Origin: Myxococcus virescens
GTDB lineage: Bacteria; Myxococcota; Myxococcia; Myxococcales; Myxococcaceae
Reading direction: 5' to 3'
Length of the DNA stretch: 64,000 bases
Assembly (NCBI RefSeq): GCF_900101905.1
Contig: NZ_FNAJ01000003.1
Coordinates: forward strand, 186,001-250,000
The notes under the pieces were generated by a model that ran no database searches, was not told the origin of the DNA, and worked only from the letters and a program-made list of their open reading frames with translations. Below, in pieces: positions 46,566-56,698 of this stretch. A program made the position numbers and the translations under genes. Within the stretch, counting starts at the first letter, position 1. Every line of letters starts with the position of its first letter.

Positions 46566-46937
46566 ATGGCTCCTCCGGCCCTGACCCTCGTCGCCCCTAC
46601 GCCGTCGCGCCGTGCAGACCCGGTCCGGGTGGCGGTGGAACAGCTCGCCCGCTCACTGCCTGCGCGCGCTGACGCGGCTGTGCTCGTGGACCTGCTGGAG
46701 GATGACCTCCGAGAGGGACTGGACGCGCTCGGCGAGGTGGAGGCCCATTTCACGGACCTGCTCGACACGCTTCGCACGGAAGCGGTGACACCGGCCGCGC
46801 TGGTGGAATCGGGTGATGACCTGCGCGTCCTTCAGCAGTTGGATTCACTCCACGACGCCGTCGTGCGGCTGCGCAAGCGCCTGTCCCAGGCCGCGAGCAT
46901 GAATCGGCAGGCACATGTGCCGGTGCGCAGCCGCTGA
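46566..46937 (+). CDS. Small helical protein of unknown function
   Basis: A 123-residue protein (ATG 46566) that is largely helical and probably coiled-coil, with AVLVDLLEDDLREGLDALGEVEAHF and LRVLQQLDSLHDAVVRLRKRL segments. It has no signal peptide, membrane segment or recognisable motif. GC-rich third positions match the host, which supports it being real. It follows a hairpin, so it may have its own promoter, and is convergent with the proline-rich gene. I do not recognise it. Confidence 0.6.
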   Translation: MAPPALTLVAPTPSRRADPVRVAVEQLARSLPARADAAVLVDLLEDDLREGLDALGEVEAHFTDLLDTLRTEAVTPAALVESGDDLRVLQQLDSLHDAVVRLRKRLSQAASMNRQAHVPVRSR

Positions 46938-47118
46938 CACGCGGCTGTGAAGCCTCGTTCTTACGCGGGCCCCAGCAACAGGCAGTGCCAGCGCACGGCC
47001 GCGAACGCCGATGTACTGCCTCGACAGCGCCCGTCACAGGCCGAGAACAGGCTACGGCCCGCGCCAATGCGCTACCGCTCCCCGTCATCCCGGTAGCCTT
47101 GTCGTGACGAACCTCCAC

Positions 47119-48534
47119 TCAAGGACCCGACGCAGCAGGCGCGGCGGGAGCAGGAGCCGTCGTCGCGGGCCCCAGCACGGGAGAAGGCGTCGCGGGCAGC
47201 GGGAGCGCTGGCGCGGCATTGAGCGGCGCGGGTGTCCCCAACAACGGCGCCGGAGTCCCAGCATTCAGCGGCGCCGGCGTGCTCAGCAACCCCGGCGGCG
47301 GCGTGGCAGGATTCGAGTTGAGCGGAGGCTCGGTGGCGATGATTCCCGCGCTGGATTGCCCCGTGCCGACAAACGCATCGAACGAGCCCGGCGCCAGCGG
47401 CTGCACCGTGAACGAACCGAAGGTGGACGCGGTGGGCGGCGTCGCGAACGCCCCCATCGTGCCTCTGCCGGGCGTCCCCGCCACCACGGTGGTCCCATCC
47501 AACGGCGTCACCGGAAGCTGTCCCGAGTATGTCACGGGCGTGTTCGTCACCGTCGGCACGGGAAAGCCTCCACTGATGACCTCAGGCGTCACCGGCACCC
47601 CTGGCACCGTCGTGGCCTGCATGGGCGAAGTCGCCAGGCGCCCTGGAGCCGTCGCCGGCACCGTCACCCGAGTCACGGCCCCTGTCTCCTGAAGCGCCCC
47701 AGCCGTCCCACTGCCCCCGATGGCCGAAGGCGCGGGCGGAGGCGACGCGGTAACAGGCGCCCCTACCACGGCGGAGGGCGGTACCGGCGTCAGCGAGCGC
47801 CAGCTCAGCGGCGGATTGCCCGTGTTCTCCACGAAGGGCCGCGAACTCACCGCCGTGCCGCCCACGTCGATGGCTACGTCCTCGAACACGAACTGGATGA
47901 AGCCGCGCGGCTCGAGCCGCGGCGGGAGGTTCCACACCAGCACCACGAGCTCCGTGTCGTCGTAGCGAGCCTGCCGCAGCAGCCGGTGGGTGTCGTCATC
48001 CGCGTACGCGCCAGCGGCCAGCGCCGCCGCGTGCACGAAGGCCGTGTCCGTCAGAAGCTGTCCGTTGCGCCAGACGCTGCCCACCCCCCAGACAGCCACC
48101 GCGGCATGGGTACGCGTCATCGCCGTCCAGCCCAGGCCACTGTCCCCATAGAGCGGGACGTCCAGCAACACGCCGCCGCCAATGGCATGTTGAGGCGGGC
48201 GAAGCGGCGGACCCGAGCCCCCCTGCCCCTGCTCCGGCGGGAAACCCGGCCGCATCAGCTCGACCCGGTACTCCGTGGCCCCCAGGCGGAAGGACGCTTC
48301 CAGCGTCCCTTTATCCCCAAAGGTGGCGCCCGGAAGGGACACGCGGTCCTCCACCGTCAGCGACGCGCTCCCCGTGCCGCTTTCAGCAAGGTCCGTGAAG
48401 GGAAGTGAGCCTTGGATGAAGAAGCCGTCTGGCTGCTCGGTCCTCGCGCTGGCCTCGCGGCCCTCGAACGTGAACCCGCCTGGCGCCGCGGCCAACAAGC
48501 CGGACAGAACGAACGTGGTGAAGGGTCCCGCCAT
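47119..48534 (-). CDS. Protein of unknown function with proline-rich repeat tail
   Basis: A 471-residue protein in two parts. Residues about 1-230 look folded and beta-rich (RVELMRPGFPP, the VELVVLVWNLPPRLEPRGF region shown here as LVVLVWNLPPRL, VAIDVGGTAVSSRPFVEN). Residues 235-471 are low complexity, with Thr, Pro, Ala and Val, ending in TPAPLN/TPAPLL units. A first hydrophobic stretch (TFVLSGLLAAAPGG) could be a weak signal peptide. A surface or wall-spanning stalk would fit the tail. ATG 48534 is preceded by GGAGG, but this site sits inside the hairpin at 48539-48568. Not recognised as a family. Confidence 0.75.
   Translation of the reverse strand: MAGPFTTFVLSGLLAAAPGGFTFEGREASARTEQPDGFFIQGSLPFTDLAESGTGSASLTVEDRVSLPGATFGDKGTLEASFRLGATEYRVELMRPGFPPEQGQGGSGPPLRPPQHAIGGGVLLDVPLYGDSGLGWTAMTRTHAAVAVWGVGSVWRNGQLLTDTAFVHAAALAAGAYADDDTHRLLRQARYDDTELVVLVWNLPPRLEPRGFIQFVFEDVAIDVGGTAVSSRPFVENTGNPPLSWRSLTPVPPSAVVGAPVTASPPPAPSAIGGSGTAGALQETGAVTRVTVPATAPGRLATSPMQATTVPGVPVTPEVISGGFPVPTVTNTPVTYSGQLPVTPLDGTTVVAGTPGRGTMGAFATPPTASTFGSFTVQPLAPGSFDAFVGTGQSSAGIIATEPPLNSNPATPPPGLLSTPAPLNAGTPAPLLGTPAPLNAAPALPLPATPSPVLGPATTAPAPAAPAASGP
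47218..47280 (-). repeat. Three TPAPL(N/L) units
   Basis: Three 18-base units at 47263-47280, 47239-47256 and 47218-47235 each encode TPAPL plus Asn or Leu, separated by 3-6 bases. Codons differ between units, so the repeat is kept at protein level. Confidence 0.7.
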
Positions 48535-48538
48535 CGAC

Positions 48539-48568
48539 GCTGCCTCCTTGGTTTACAAGGTAGGCAGC
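48539..48568 (-). promoter_or_regulatory. Hairpin that covers the ribosome site of the 47119-48534 gene
   Basis: GCTGCCT + CCTTG, loop GTTTA, CAAGG + T + AGGCAGC on the plus strand: a 12-base-pair stem with one bulge. On the minus strand the GGAGG site eight bases ahead of ATG 48534 lies within the 3' arm. It may also help terminate the DUF507 transcript. Either use would be stable enough at this GC content. Confidence 0.5.
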
Positions 48569-48601
48569 GGAGCGGGGAACGGCATGCCCCACCCCTGCGA
48601 A

Positions 48602-49120
48602 CTAGATGAGGCCGCGCGCCCTGCGGATCTGCTCGACCGTCTTGTTGTACTCGATGTCGAAGGCGCTGGTCCCCTCCTGCAGGTGCTTCAGGCGGGAGCG
48701 GGCCTCCTTGTCGATTTCGTCGTCCACGTCGAGGTGACGCTTCATGACGGCGAAAATCTTCTGACGCAGCCCGTTATCCGCCGAGTACACCTCTTCGACG
48801 TTCCGGCTGATGAGCAGGAATTCAATCATCTGGTTGATGACGTACTCGATGCCCTCGTCGCCCATCTTGAAGCCGCGGACGTCCGCCATCTCGCGCTTCA
48901 CCTGGTTGAACTTGGAATAGTCGTAGCCGCGACGCTCCAGCGCTTCACGCGTCGCCTGGTTCACACGCTCCTCGTTCGCAAGGTACTCACGCATGATGGC
49001 TGACAGGTCCATCTCGGCGTCGGCCACGCGCATCGGCTCCACCTCGATGTCCCCGTCCTGCATGAGCTGCTGAACGGCCTCGCGCGAGATGATCGGGATC
49101 ACCTTCGGATACAGCCTCAT
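48602..49120 (-). CDS. DUF507 family protein
   Basis: A 172-residue cytoplasmic protein of the DUF507 family, typical of delta-proteobacteria and related groups and of unknown function. It begins MRLYPKVIPIISREAVQQL and is mostly helical and charged, with MREYLANEERVNQATREALERRG and VEEVYSADNGLRQKIFAVM as parts. ATG 49120 has GGGA five bases ahead; a longer frame to 49162 has no site. It lies downstream of uvrC in the same direction with about 140 bases between, and upstream of the proline-rich gene. Function unknown. Confidence 0.88.
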   Translation of the reverse strand: MRLYPKVIPIISREAVQQLMQDGDIEVEPMRVADAEMDLSAIMREYLANEERVNQATREALERRGYDYSKFNQVKREMADVRGFKMGDEGIEYVINQMIEFLLISRNVEEVYSADNGLRQKIFAVMKRHLDVDDEIDKEARSRLKHLQEGTSAFDIEYNKTVEQIRRARGLI

Positions 49121-49257
49121 GTCGGTCCCTCGCCCTCTGTGAAACGTGCTCGGAATCGTCAACCGCTATAGTTCAGCGCCGAGCCCAGTCGCAATGAAAA
49201 ACCCCAGGAACGTCGCGCTTCCAGCGCACTTCCCACCAGGTCTGCAGCGGAAATTAA

Positions 49258-51198
49258 TCACGCTGCCCCGGGTGGCGACCCTCCCTGCGTTTTTTCGCCG
49301 ACGGGTTCGTGCGCGTCGTCAAGGGAAGCCTCCCGTACGGGATCTTCCGCATCCTCTTCTGGATGTCCGTGGAGGCCCGCATGGACGCGTTCCGCCATGG
49401 CCGGTCCGACGACTTCCGCGAGCTCTTCGATGGAGGCGTCCCCCACCCGCTTGAGCGAACCGAAGTGCCGAAGCAGTTGCTTGCGCCGCGTCTCCCCCAC
49501 GCCAGGGATGTCCTCCAGCGCCGAACGCACCCGGCTCTTGCGCAGCACCTGCTTCTGGAAGGTGATGGCGAAGCGGTGGGCCTCGTCCCGCATTCGCGTG
49601 AGCATGAACATCTCCGCCGAGTTCTGGGACAGGACGATGGGGTCCTTGCGCCCCACCACGAAGATGCGCTCGGGGCTCCGGGCGCTCTCCGCGTCGCGGT
49701 CGAACACCTCCAGGTCGCGGCTCTTGGCCAGACCCACCACGTCCACCGAATCCACGCCCACGTCCTTCATCGCCGCGTGCGCGCTGGCCAGTTGCCCCTT
49801 GCCTCCGTCGATGACGAGCAGGTCCGGCAGGTCATTGTCCTCCAGGCCCTTCTTCAGGCGGCGGGAGATGACCTCGTACATGCTGGCGAAGTCGTCCTGC
49901 TTCTCCAGCGTCTTGATCTTGTACTTCCGGTAGCGCGACTTGTCCGTGTCCCCGTCCGTCACCGCCACCTGCGACGCGACAATGGCCGAACCCTGGAAGT
50001 GCGAGATGTCGAAGCACTCCATCCGGCGCGGGAAGTTGCGCAGCCCCAGCCGCTGCTGGAGCCGGGACAGCACGGTGTCCGTTTCGTCCTTCGTCCGCCG
50101 GCGCTCCACGAAGGCCTGTTCGGCGTTCTTCGCCGCCATCTTCACCAGGTCCAGCTTCTCCCCGCGCTTGGGCACCAGGACGCGCACGCGCTCGCCCTTG
50201 CGCTCCGTGAGGAGCGCCTCGAGCCCCCCGGTGCCGTCCTCCAGCTCCAGCGGCAGCAGCACCTCCTCCGGCACGAAGCTGCCCTGGTCGTAGTAGAGGT
50301 TGACGAACGAGGCGATCAGCTCCTCGTCGGGGAACTCCTGGCTGCCGAAGGGGAAGGCCTGCCCACCGTTGAGCCGGCCCTGCCGCACCCACAGGACGTA
50401 GAACAGGATGCGGTCCCCTTCCCGGTGGAAGGCGAAGACGTCCTGGTCCTTGAAGTCGGTGGTGGCGACCTTCTGCCGCTCCAGGCTCCGCTCGATGGCG
50501 CTGAGCTGGTCTCGTATCCGCGCGGCCTCCTCGAACTTCAGCTCCTGCGCGGCGCGCTTCATGCGCAGGCGCAGGCCCTCCACCAGCTCCCCCGCCTTGC
50601 CCTCCAGGAACATCACCACCTCATCCACGCTGCGGTGGTAGTCCTCCTGGGGCACCGGGTACACGCACGGGGCCGGGCAACGGCCAATCTGGTGCAACAA
50701 GCAGGGCCGCTTGCGGTTGGCCAGCACGTGGTCGGTGCACGTGCGCAGGCGGAAGAAGCGGTTGACCACCCGCAGCGTCTCGCGAATGGCCCCCGCGCTG
50801 GAGTACGGCCCGAAGTAGCGCGCGCCGTCGCGCTCGTATTTGCGCACCACTTCCAGGCGCGGATAGGGCTGCGTGCGGTCCAGGCGCAGGGAGATGAACT
50901 GCTTGTCGTCCTTGAGCAGGACGTTGAAGCGCGGCCGGTGCTTCTTGATGAGCTCGTTTTCGAGCAGCAGCGCTTCCTTCTCGTTGCTGACGAGCACTGT
51001 CTCCAAATCGCCCAGCAACTGGTCCAACAAGGACACGAAGACGCGCGTGTCGCCGGTGCGGTTGAAGTACGAGCGCACCCTGCTGCGCAGGTTGATGGCC
51101 TTGCCGACGTAGATGACCTGACCCCGGCGGTCCTTCATCAGGTACACGCCAGGCTCGGTGGGCAGTGCGTCCAGCTTCTCCAGGAGCTTCGCGTCCAT
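49258..51198 (-). CDS. uvrC: Excinuclease ABC subunit C
   Basis: A 646-residue nuclease that cuts both sides of a bulky DNA lesion after UvrB is loaded. The N-terminal GIY-YIG nuclease starts [19 protein letters not shown]. The UVR (UvrB-binding) motif is near residue 210 ([21 protein letters not shown]), given here in part. The central RNase-H-like nuclease has [14 protein letters not shown]. The C-terminal helix-hairpin-helix pair includes [22 protein letters not shown] charged tail of about 40 residues extends past the usual end. It follows uvrB by 13 bases, so the two are co-transcribed, an arrangement seen in some but not all bacteria. Confidence 0.96.
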   Translation of the reverse strand: MDAKLLEKLDALPTEPGVYLMKDRRGQVIYVGKAINLRSRVRSYFNRTGDTRVFVSLLDQLLGDLETVLVSNEKEALLLENELIKKHRPRFNVLLKDDKQFISLRLDRTQPYPRLEVVRKYERDGARYFGPYSSAGAIRETLRVVNRFFRLRTCTDHVLANRKRPCLLHQIGRCPAPCVYPVPQEDYHRSVDEVVMFLEGKAGELVEGLRLRMKRAAQELKFEEAARIRDQLSAIERSLERQKVATTDFKDQDVFAFHREGDRILFYVLWVRQGRLNGGQAFPFGSQEFPDEELIASFVNLYYDQGSFVPEEVLLPLELEDGTGGLEALLTERKGERVRVLVPKRGEKLDLVKMAAKNAEQAFVERRRTKDETDTVLSRLQQRLGLRNFPRRMECFDISHFQGSAIVASQVAVTDGDTDKSRYRKYKIKTLEKQDDFASMYEVISRRLKKGLEDNDLPDLLVIDGGKGQLASAHAAMKDVGVDSVDVVGLAKSRDLEVFDRDAESARSPERIFVVGRKDPIVLSQNSAEMFMLTRMRDEAHRFAITFQKQVLRKSRVRSALEDIPGVGETRRKQLLRHFGSLKRVGDASIEELAEVVGPAMAERVHAGLHGHPEEDAEDPVREASLDDAHEPVGEKTQGGSPPGAA

Positions 51199-51211
51199 GC
51201 CAGCCCCCCGC

Positions 51212-53326
51212 CTACTTGCGGCTCCGGGCCCGCGCGGAGCGTCCTCCGCCCCCGCGCCCCTTGCCCTTCTTCGGGGCCTCCGCTTCCGCCGCCTTCGCCG
51301 GGGCCCGCAGCAGCGAGCGCGACGCCGGCTTGAGCCCCAGGTCCATGTCCTTCAAGAGCTGCACGCGGTCCCGGTACTCGGCCGCCTTCTCGAACTGCAT
51401 CTCGTCCGCGGCGGCGAGCATGTCCTTGGTGAATTCCTCGATGAGCCGCTTGATTTCCTTCGGCTGGAGGACGTCGTCCTCGCCTTCGGCCGCCATCGGC
51501 AGGGCGCCCACGTCACCCGCCTCGTAGGCCGCGTGCTCGGACAGGTCGGTGATGTTGCTCTTCACCGAACGCGGGGTGATGCCGTTCGCCTCGTTGTACG
51601 CGCGCTGGATGTCGCGGCGGCGCGTCGTCTCCTCCAGGGCCTTCTTCATGGAGTCGGTGACGTTGTCCGCGTACATGATGACGCGGCCGTTCACGTTACG
51701 GGCCGCGCGGCCAATCGTCTGGATGAGGGAGACGTGGCTGCGCAGGAAGCCTTCCTTGTCCGCGTCCAGGATGGCCACCAGGGACACCTCGGGGATGTCC
51801 AGGCCCTCGCGCAGCAGGTTGATGCCCACCAGGACGTCGAACTCGCCCTTGCGCAAGTCACGGATGATGGCCATGCGCTCAATCGCGTCGATGTCCGAGT
51901 GCAGGTAGCGCACGCGCACGCCTACGTCGGAGAAGTACTCCGTGAGGTCTTCCGCCATGCGCTTCGTGAGCGTCGTCACCAGGACGCGCTCGCTGCGGGA
52001 CACGCGCTGACGCACCTCCTCCAGCAGGTCGTCCACCTGATTGCCCACGGGGCGAATCTCCACCTCCGGGTCGGTCAGGCCCGTGGGGCGGATGATCTGC
52101 TCCACCACCACGCCCTGTGACTTCTGCAGCTCGTACTCCGCCGGCGTCGCGGAGACGAAGATGGCCTGGGGTACCAGCTCCTCGAACTCACCGAACTTGA
52201 GCGGGCGGTTGTCCAGCGCGCTGGGCAGGCGGAAGCCGAAGCCCACCAGCGTCTCCTTGCGCGCGCGGTCGCCGCGGTACATGGCGCCAATCTGCGGCAC
52301 CGTCTGGTGGCTCTCGTCGAGCATCACCAGCAGGTTGCGCGGGAAGTAGTCGATGAGACACGGCGGCGGCTCTCCCGCCGCGCGGCCGGAGAAGTGCCGG
52401 GAGTAGTTCTCGATGCCGCTGCAGTAGCCAACCTGCTCAATCATCTCCAGGTCGAACATGGCGCGCTGCTCCAGCCGCTGCGCCTCCAGCAGCTTGCCCT
52501 CGCGCTTGAAGGTCTGCAGCTGTTCGGACAGCTCGTCGCGGATGGTCTGAATCGCGCGTCGGCGCACGTCCTCCTCGGCCACGTAGTGGCTGGCGGGGAA
52601 GATGACGATCTTCTCCAGCGCGCCCAGCGTCACGCCGCGCAGCGGGTCGAACTCGGTGACGCGCTCCACCTCATCGCCGAAGAAGCTGACGCGCACGGCC
52701 CGCTCCTCCTCGTACGCGGGGAACACCTCGACGGTGTCGCCGCGCGCGCGGAAGGTGCCGCGGTGGAAGTCCAGGTCGTTGCGCTTGTACTGGGCCTCCA
52801 CCAGCTTGCGCATGAAGGTGTCGCGGCCCATCTCCTCGCTCACCGCCGCGCGCACCGCCAGGTCCACGTAGCTGCGGGCCGCGCCCAGGCCGTAGATGCA
52901 GGACACGCTGGCGACGATGATGACGTCGTCCCGCGTGCGCAGGGAGTGGGTGGCCGAGTGGCGCATCCGTTCGATGTTGTCGTTGATGGACGAGTCCTTC
53001 TCGATGAAGGTGTCCGTCGACGGAACGTAGGCCTCGGGCTGGTAGTAGTCGTAGTACGAGACGAAGTACTCGACGGCGTTGTGCGGGAAGAGCGCCTTGA
53101 ATTCGCCGTAGAGCTGCGCGGCCAGCGTCTTGTTATGGGCCATCACCAGCGTGGGCCGCTGCACGTTGGCGATGACGTTCGCCATCGTGAACGTCTTGCC
53201 TGACCCGGTGACGCCCAGGAGCGTTTGGTAGCGGTCCCCCCGCAGGACGCCCTGCGTGAGTTCGCCAATGGCCCTCGGCTGGTCGCCTCCGGGACGGTGT
53301 TCGCTGACGAGCTGAAAGTCCGACAT
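51212..53326 (-). CDS. uvrB: Excinuclease ABC subunit B
   Basis: A 704-residue helicase-like damage-verification protein. Motifs are [16 protein letters not shown] (Walker A), the beta-hairpin region [18 protein letters not shown], given as [24 protein letters not shown] (DEAD-like box), and C-terminal [11 protein letters not shown]-type helicase motif seen here as [13 protein letters not shown]. The last 60 residues contain the UVR domain that binds UvrC, followed by a basic tail rich in Lys, Gly and Arg. I start it at ATG 53326, where typical UvrB sequence begins ([16 protein letters not shown]); a GTG at 53344 is an alternative. Confidence 0.96.
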   Translation of the reverse strand: MSDFQLVSEHRPGGDQPRAIGELTQGVLRGDRYQTLLGVTGSGKTFTMANVIANVQRPTLVMAHNKTLAAQLYGEFKALFPHNAVEYFVSYYDYYQPEAYVPSTDTFIEKDSSINDNIERMRHSATHSLRTRDDVIIVASVSCIYGLGAARSYVDLAVRAAVSEEMGRDTFMRKLVEAQYKRNDLDFHRGTFRARGDTVEVFPAYEEERAVRVSFFGDEVERVTEFDPLRGVTLGALEKIVIFPASHYVAEEDVRRRAIQTIRDELSEQLQTFKREGKLLEAQRLEQRAMFDLEMIEQVGYCSGIENYSRHFSGRAAGEPPPCLIDYFPRNLLVMLDESHQTVPQIGAMYRGDRARKETLVGFGFRLPSALDNRPLKFGEFEELVPQAIFVSATPAEYELQKSQGVVVEQIIRPTGLTDPEVEIRPVGNQVDDLLEEVRQRVSRSERVLVTTLTKRMAEDLTEYFSDVGVRVRYLHSDIDAIERMAIIRDLRKGEFDVLVGINLLREGLDIPEVSLVAILDADKEGFLRSHVSLIQTIGRAARNVNGRVIMYADNVTDSMKKALEETTRRRDIQRAYNEANGITPRSVKSNITDLSEHAAYEAGDVGALPMAAEGEDDVLQPKEIKRLIEEFTKDMLAAADEMQFEKAAEYRDRVQLLKDMDLGLKPASRSLLRAPAKAAEAEAPKKGKGRGGGGRSARARSRK

Positions 53327-53379
53327 ACCCGCGAGACTTAACACCGCCCGGGTGGGAAGGCCGGATGTTCGTGACCGCG

Positions 53380-55059
53380 CTACTTCGAAGTGTCCTGCCG
53401 CTTCAACGCTTCCAGGGATTGCAGCCGAGCAGCCTCGAACTCATCCCCCTTGTTCCAGCGAGGCAGCTCCGGTTGCCGGGCAACGTGGGCCCCCAGCAGG
53501 AAGAACAGGCGGATGTCCTCCACCGCGCCGGAAAAGTCCCAATCCGGACGCAGCTCGTCCGACGGCTGGTGGTAGTGCTTCGACTCCCAGACCTCCCGCT
53601 GCTGCTTGCCCCAGCCCTCCGGCTTGCCGATGAAGTCCATCCCACTGCCGAAGTACGCGGCGGGAATGCCCCGCTTGGCGAAGTTGAACTGGTCCGACCG
53701 GTAGAAGAAACCACGGTCCGACAGCTGGTCCGCCTTCACCACCCGGCCCTGCGTCTTCGCCAGGGCGACCAGGGTGGCGTCCAGGTTGGACTTGCCCAGG
53801 CCGATGACGGTGAGGTCGCGGGTGCGGCCATGGATGTTGGCGCCATCGATGTTGATGTTGGCGGCGACCCGGCCGTGGGGCACGGGCGGGTGCTCGGCCA
53901 GGTACTGCGAGCCCAGCAGCCCCTGCTCCTCGGCGGCCACGGCCGCGAAGAGGATGGAGCGGCGCGGCGCCTTGGGAAGGGCCTTGAACGCCTTGGCGAT
54001 GTTGAGCATCGCCGACACACCGGACGCGTTGTCGAGCGCGCCGTTGTAGATGGTGTCCTCGCCCGGCTTGCCGCCTTCCTTGCGGCCCAGGTGGTCATGG
54101 TGCGCGGTGTAGAGCACCACCTCCTGCGACAGCTTCGGATCGCTTCCGGGCAGCAGCGCCAGCACGTTGGCGGTGGGACTGCGGCGCACCGTGTTGGTGA
54201 GGCGTGACGACACCGTCACCCCGAGTGGCACGGGCTGGAAGTCGCGCTTCTGTGCGGCGGCCCACAGCGCGCCCAGGTCCTTGCCTGCCAGCTGCAATAC
54301 CCGGCGCGTGGCCTGCTCGGTCGTCCAGGCCTTCACCTGGAGACGGGGCACCTCCGCCGCGGGCAGTTCGAACTGCTCGCCCGTCCACGACGTCTGCACC
54401 ACCTGCCACGGGTAGCCCGCGCTTGGCGTGGTGTGGATGATGATGGCGCCCGCCGCGCCCATCTTCGCGGCCTGCTCGTACTTGTAATCCCAGCGGCCGT
54501 ACCAGAGTCGCGTCTTCCCCGCGAAGAGCTGCGGGTCATCCTCCGGGTCGCTGTTGAGGATGAGCAGCGTCTTGCCGCGCACGTCCATCCCCTTGAAGTC
54601 GTCCCACTGGTACTCGGGGGCCTGGATACCGTAGCCCACGAAGACGAGCTCGGACGCCGCCAGCTTCGACTCGGGGGCCTGCACGCCGGACACGGCGATG
54701 AAGTCGTGGTGGAACTTCAGGTGCACCGCGCCCTGGGGCGACTGGAACGACAATTCCTCGGGGCTGCTGGTGACGCCCACCAGGTCAAAAGGCTGCAGGT
54801 ATGAGCCGTCCGTGCCCAACGGCTGCAACCCGAGCGCCTCGAACTGCGAAGCGATGTACGCCTGCGCGAGCGCGTCCCCCCGTGTGCCGGGACCACGGCC
54901 CTCCAGCAGGTCACTCGCGAGGAAGCGTACGTGCGCGCGCAGCACCTCCGGAGCGATGACACCGGACGCGGACTTCTCCGCGGGCGTCGTCAACTGCACG
55001 CGCTGCGCGAGCGCCGGAGCGGAGCAGAGGGCGAGAAGCAGGGGCAGCGAGCGCATCAT
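53380..55059 (-). CDS. Exported M28-family zinc metallopeptidase with PA domain
   Basis: A 559-residue secreted aminopeptidase-like protein. A signal peptide ([15 protein letters not shown]) is followed by the opening [18 protein letters not shown], a PA domain in the middle (residues about 170-290) and the M28 catalytic domain. Zinc ligands and catalytic residues can be read: His in YTAHHDHLG, Asp in [11 protein letters not shown], Glu-Glu in [12 protein letters not shown], Asp in NINIDGANI and His in KHYHQPSDE. The set is complete. Activity on peptides from prey or self is expected. ATG 55059 (or 55056) begins the signal peptide; the frame runs on to 55317 inside cysS. It is 47 bases downstream of cysS and may be co-transcribed. 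Confidence 0.9.
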   Translation of the reverse strand: MMRSLPLLLALCSAPALAQRVQLTTPAEKSASGVIAPEVLRAHVRFLASDLLEGRGPGTRGDALAQAYIASQFEALGLQPLGTDGSYLQPFDLVGVTSSPEELSFQSPQGAVHLKFHHDFIAVSGVQAPESKLAASELVFVGYGIQAPEYQWDDFKGMDVRGKTLLILNSDPEDDPQLFAGKTRLWYGRWDYKYEQAAKMGAAGAIIIHTTPSAGYPWQVVQTSWTGEQFELPAAEVPRLQVKAWTTEQATRRVLQLAGKDLGALWAAAQKRDFQPVPLGVTVSSRLTNTVRRSPTANVLALLPGSDPKLSQEVVLYTAHHDHLGRKEGGKPGEDTIYNGALDNASGVSAMLNIAKAFKALPKAPRRSILFAAVAAEEQGLLGSQYLAEHPPVPHGRVAANINIDGANIHGRTRDLTVIGLGKSNLDATLVALAKTQGRVVKADQLSDRGFFYRSDQFNFAKRGIPAAYFGSGMDFIGKPEGWGKQQREVWESKHYHQPSDELRPDWDFSGAVEDIRLFFLLGAHVARQPELPRWNKGDEFEAARLQSLEALKRQDTSK

Positions 55060-55106
55060 GGTGTCCCGAGCCCTAACACGAAGCCCGGGACACCCGAAGC
55101 ACTGCA

Positions 55107-56576
55107 TCAGCCCTGGAGCGGCGCCACCTTCCACGTCGTGCCAGCGGGCGTGTCCATGATTTCCACGCCCTTCTGCTTCAGCTCGCCTCGCACCCGGTCC
55201 GCGGCGGCGAAGTCTTTCGCCGCACGGGCAGCGGTGCGCTCGCCCAGCAGGCGCTCCACCTCCGCCACGTCGATGCCCCGCTCGCGCACGGCGCGCTCGC
55301 GGCGGCGCAGCAGCCACGCATCGGGCGCGTCCTCGAAGAGGCCCAGGACGCCGGACACCCTGCGCACGTCCTCACGCAGCGCCTGAAGCGTGCGGCCCAC
55401 CAGGGCCTTGTCCTTCACGGGCGGCTTGTCGGTCAGCTCGTTCATCATCCCGAAGAGCCCCGACAGCGCGCCCAGGCCGCCCGCGGTATTGAAGTCGTCG
55501 TCCATGGCGGACTCGAACTCGGTGAAGAAGCGCTGCGGGTCGCCGTGCAGGGGGCCCTTGCCGAAGTCTTTCCCCGAGATTCGCTCGTCCACCTTGCGGA
55601 GCGTCTCGTAGAAGTACTCCATGCGCGTCTCCGCATCCGCCAGCGCCTTGTCGGAGAACGACAGCGGGTGGCGGTAGTGCGTGGCGAGGAAGAAGAAGCG
55701 CAGCGCTTCCGGGTCCACCTTGGTCAGCGCGTCGCGCAGGCGCACCACGTTGCCCAGCGACTTGGACATCTTCGCGCCTTCCAGGTCCAGGAAGCCGCAG
55801 TGCATCCAATACCGGGCGAACGTCACCCCGTTGGCGGACTCGCTCTGGGCGATTTCGTTCTCGTGGTGGGGGAAGATGAGGTCCAGCGCGCCGCCGTGGA
55901 TGTCGAACGTCTCACCCAGGTACTTCGCGCTCATGGCGGAGCACTCGATGTGCCAGCCCGGACGGCCAGGCCCCCAGGGGCTCTCCCAGGCGGGCTCTCC
56001 CGGCTTCGCCGCCTTCCACAAGGCGAAGTCGAGCGGCTCGCGCTTCTGCTCACCCGGCTGCACGCGCTCGCCTACGCACAGCTCATCCAGGTTGCGCTTG
56101 GACAGCTTCGCGTAGTCCGCGTCGCTGCTCACGGAGAAGTACACGTCGCCCTGGGAGGCGTACGCGTGGCCCTTGTCCACGAGCTTCTGGATGATGGCGA
56201 TGATTTCGGGGAGGTGGTCACTCACCCGCGGCGAGAAGTCCGGCTCCAGCAGGTGGAGCGCCCGGGTGTCCTCCCGGAAAATCTCCACGTAGCGCGCCGC
56301 CAGCTCCACGGGGGCCTCCCCCGTCTCCGCGGCCGCCTTGATGATTTTGTCGTCCACGTCCGTGAAGTTGCGGACGTACCGGACCTTCAGGCCCCGGTGA
56401 CGGAGGTAGCGGACCACCACGTCGAAGGAGGTGAAGGTGCGGGCATTCCCGATATGGATGTAACTGTAGACGGTAGGACCACAGACGTAGACCCCCACCT
56501 CGCCAGGAATGGCGGGCTGCAGCAGCTCCTTCTGCATGGTCATCGTGTTGAAGAGCCGAATGGCGGGCGGGGTCAC
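55107..56576 (-). CDS. cysS: Cysteinyl-tRNA synthetase
   Basis: A 489-residue class I tRNA synthetase. The HIGH motif reads YIHIGNAR, following the zinc-ligand Cys of YVCGPTVY; the KMSKS motif is KMSKSLGN. The zinc site continues with WHIECSAM and HHENE. The C-terminal DALR-type anticodon region and a helical tail (DVAEVERLLGERTAARA region) complete it. I start at GTG 56576, giving VTPPAIRLFNTM, which matches the usual start just ahead of the first strand and has GAGAGG upstream; an ATG at 56600 without a site is an alternative. It is divergent from the FHA gene and followed by the M28 peptidase gene. Confidence 0.95.
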   Translation of the reverse strand: MTPPAIRLFNTMTMQKELLQPAIPGEVGVYVCGPTVYSYIHIGNARTFTSFDVVVRYLRHRGLKVRYVRNFTDVDDKIIKAAAETGEAPVELAARYVEIFREDTRALHLLEPDFSPRVSDHLPEIIAIIQKLVDKGHAYASQGDVYFSVSSDADYAKLSKRNLDELCVGERVQPGEQKREPLDFALWKAAKPGEPAWESPWGPGRPGWHIECSAMSAKYLGETFDIHGGALDLIFPHHENEIAQSESANGVTFARYWMHCGFLDLEGAKMSKSLGNVVRLRDALTKVDPEALRFFFLATHYRHPLSFSDKALADAETRMEYFYETLRKVDERISGKDFGKGPLHGDPQRFFTEFESAMDDDFNTAGGLGALSGLFGMMNELTDKPPVKDKALVGRTLQALREDVRRVSGVLGLFEDAPDAWLLRRRERAVRERGIDVAEVERLLGERTAARAAKDFAAADRVRGELKQKGVEIMDTPAGTTWKVAPLQG

Positions 56577-56698
56577 GTGCGGCAATCCTCTCGGGTCCAT
56601 AGGCGTGGGTGTGTCCCGCACTCTAGAGTCTCGGGTCGCGGACAAGCCAGTATTCGCAAGGGGTTCGTCGCCGCCCCCAATCTGGGAGAATGGGCATC

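Noticed and set aside
46938-47118. Gap between convergent genes checked for a tRNA or small RNA
   Set aside because: No cloverleaf or strong hairpin could be drawn, and neither gene needs it.
47218-47280. Regular short repeats that could suggest a CRISPR or tandem DNA repeat
   Set aside because: Units are 18 bases with varying codons and encode TPAPL, so they are protein repeats.
49309-51333. A 674-codon plus-strand frame opposite uvrC
   Set aside because: Antisense shadow of uvrC; no motif or ribosome site.
53326-53344. GTG at 53344 as the uvrB start
   Set aside because: The six extra residues are not part of typical UvrB and the site upstream is poor, though it is not excluded.
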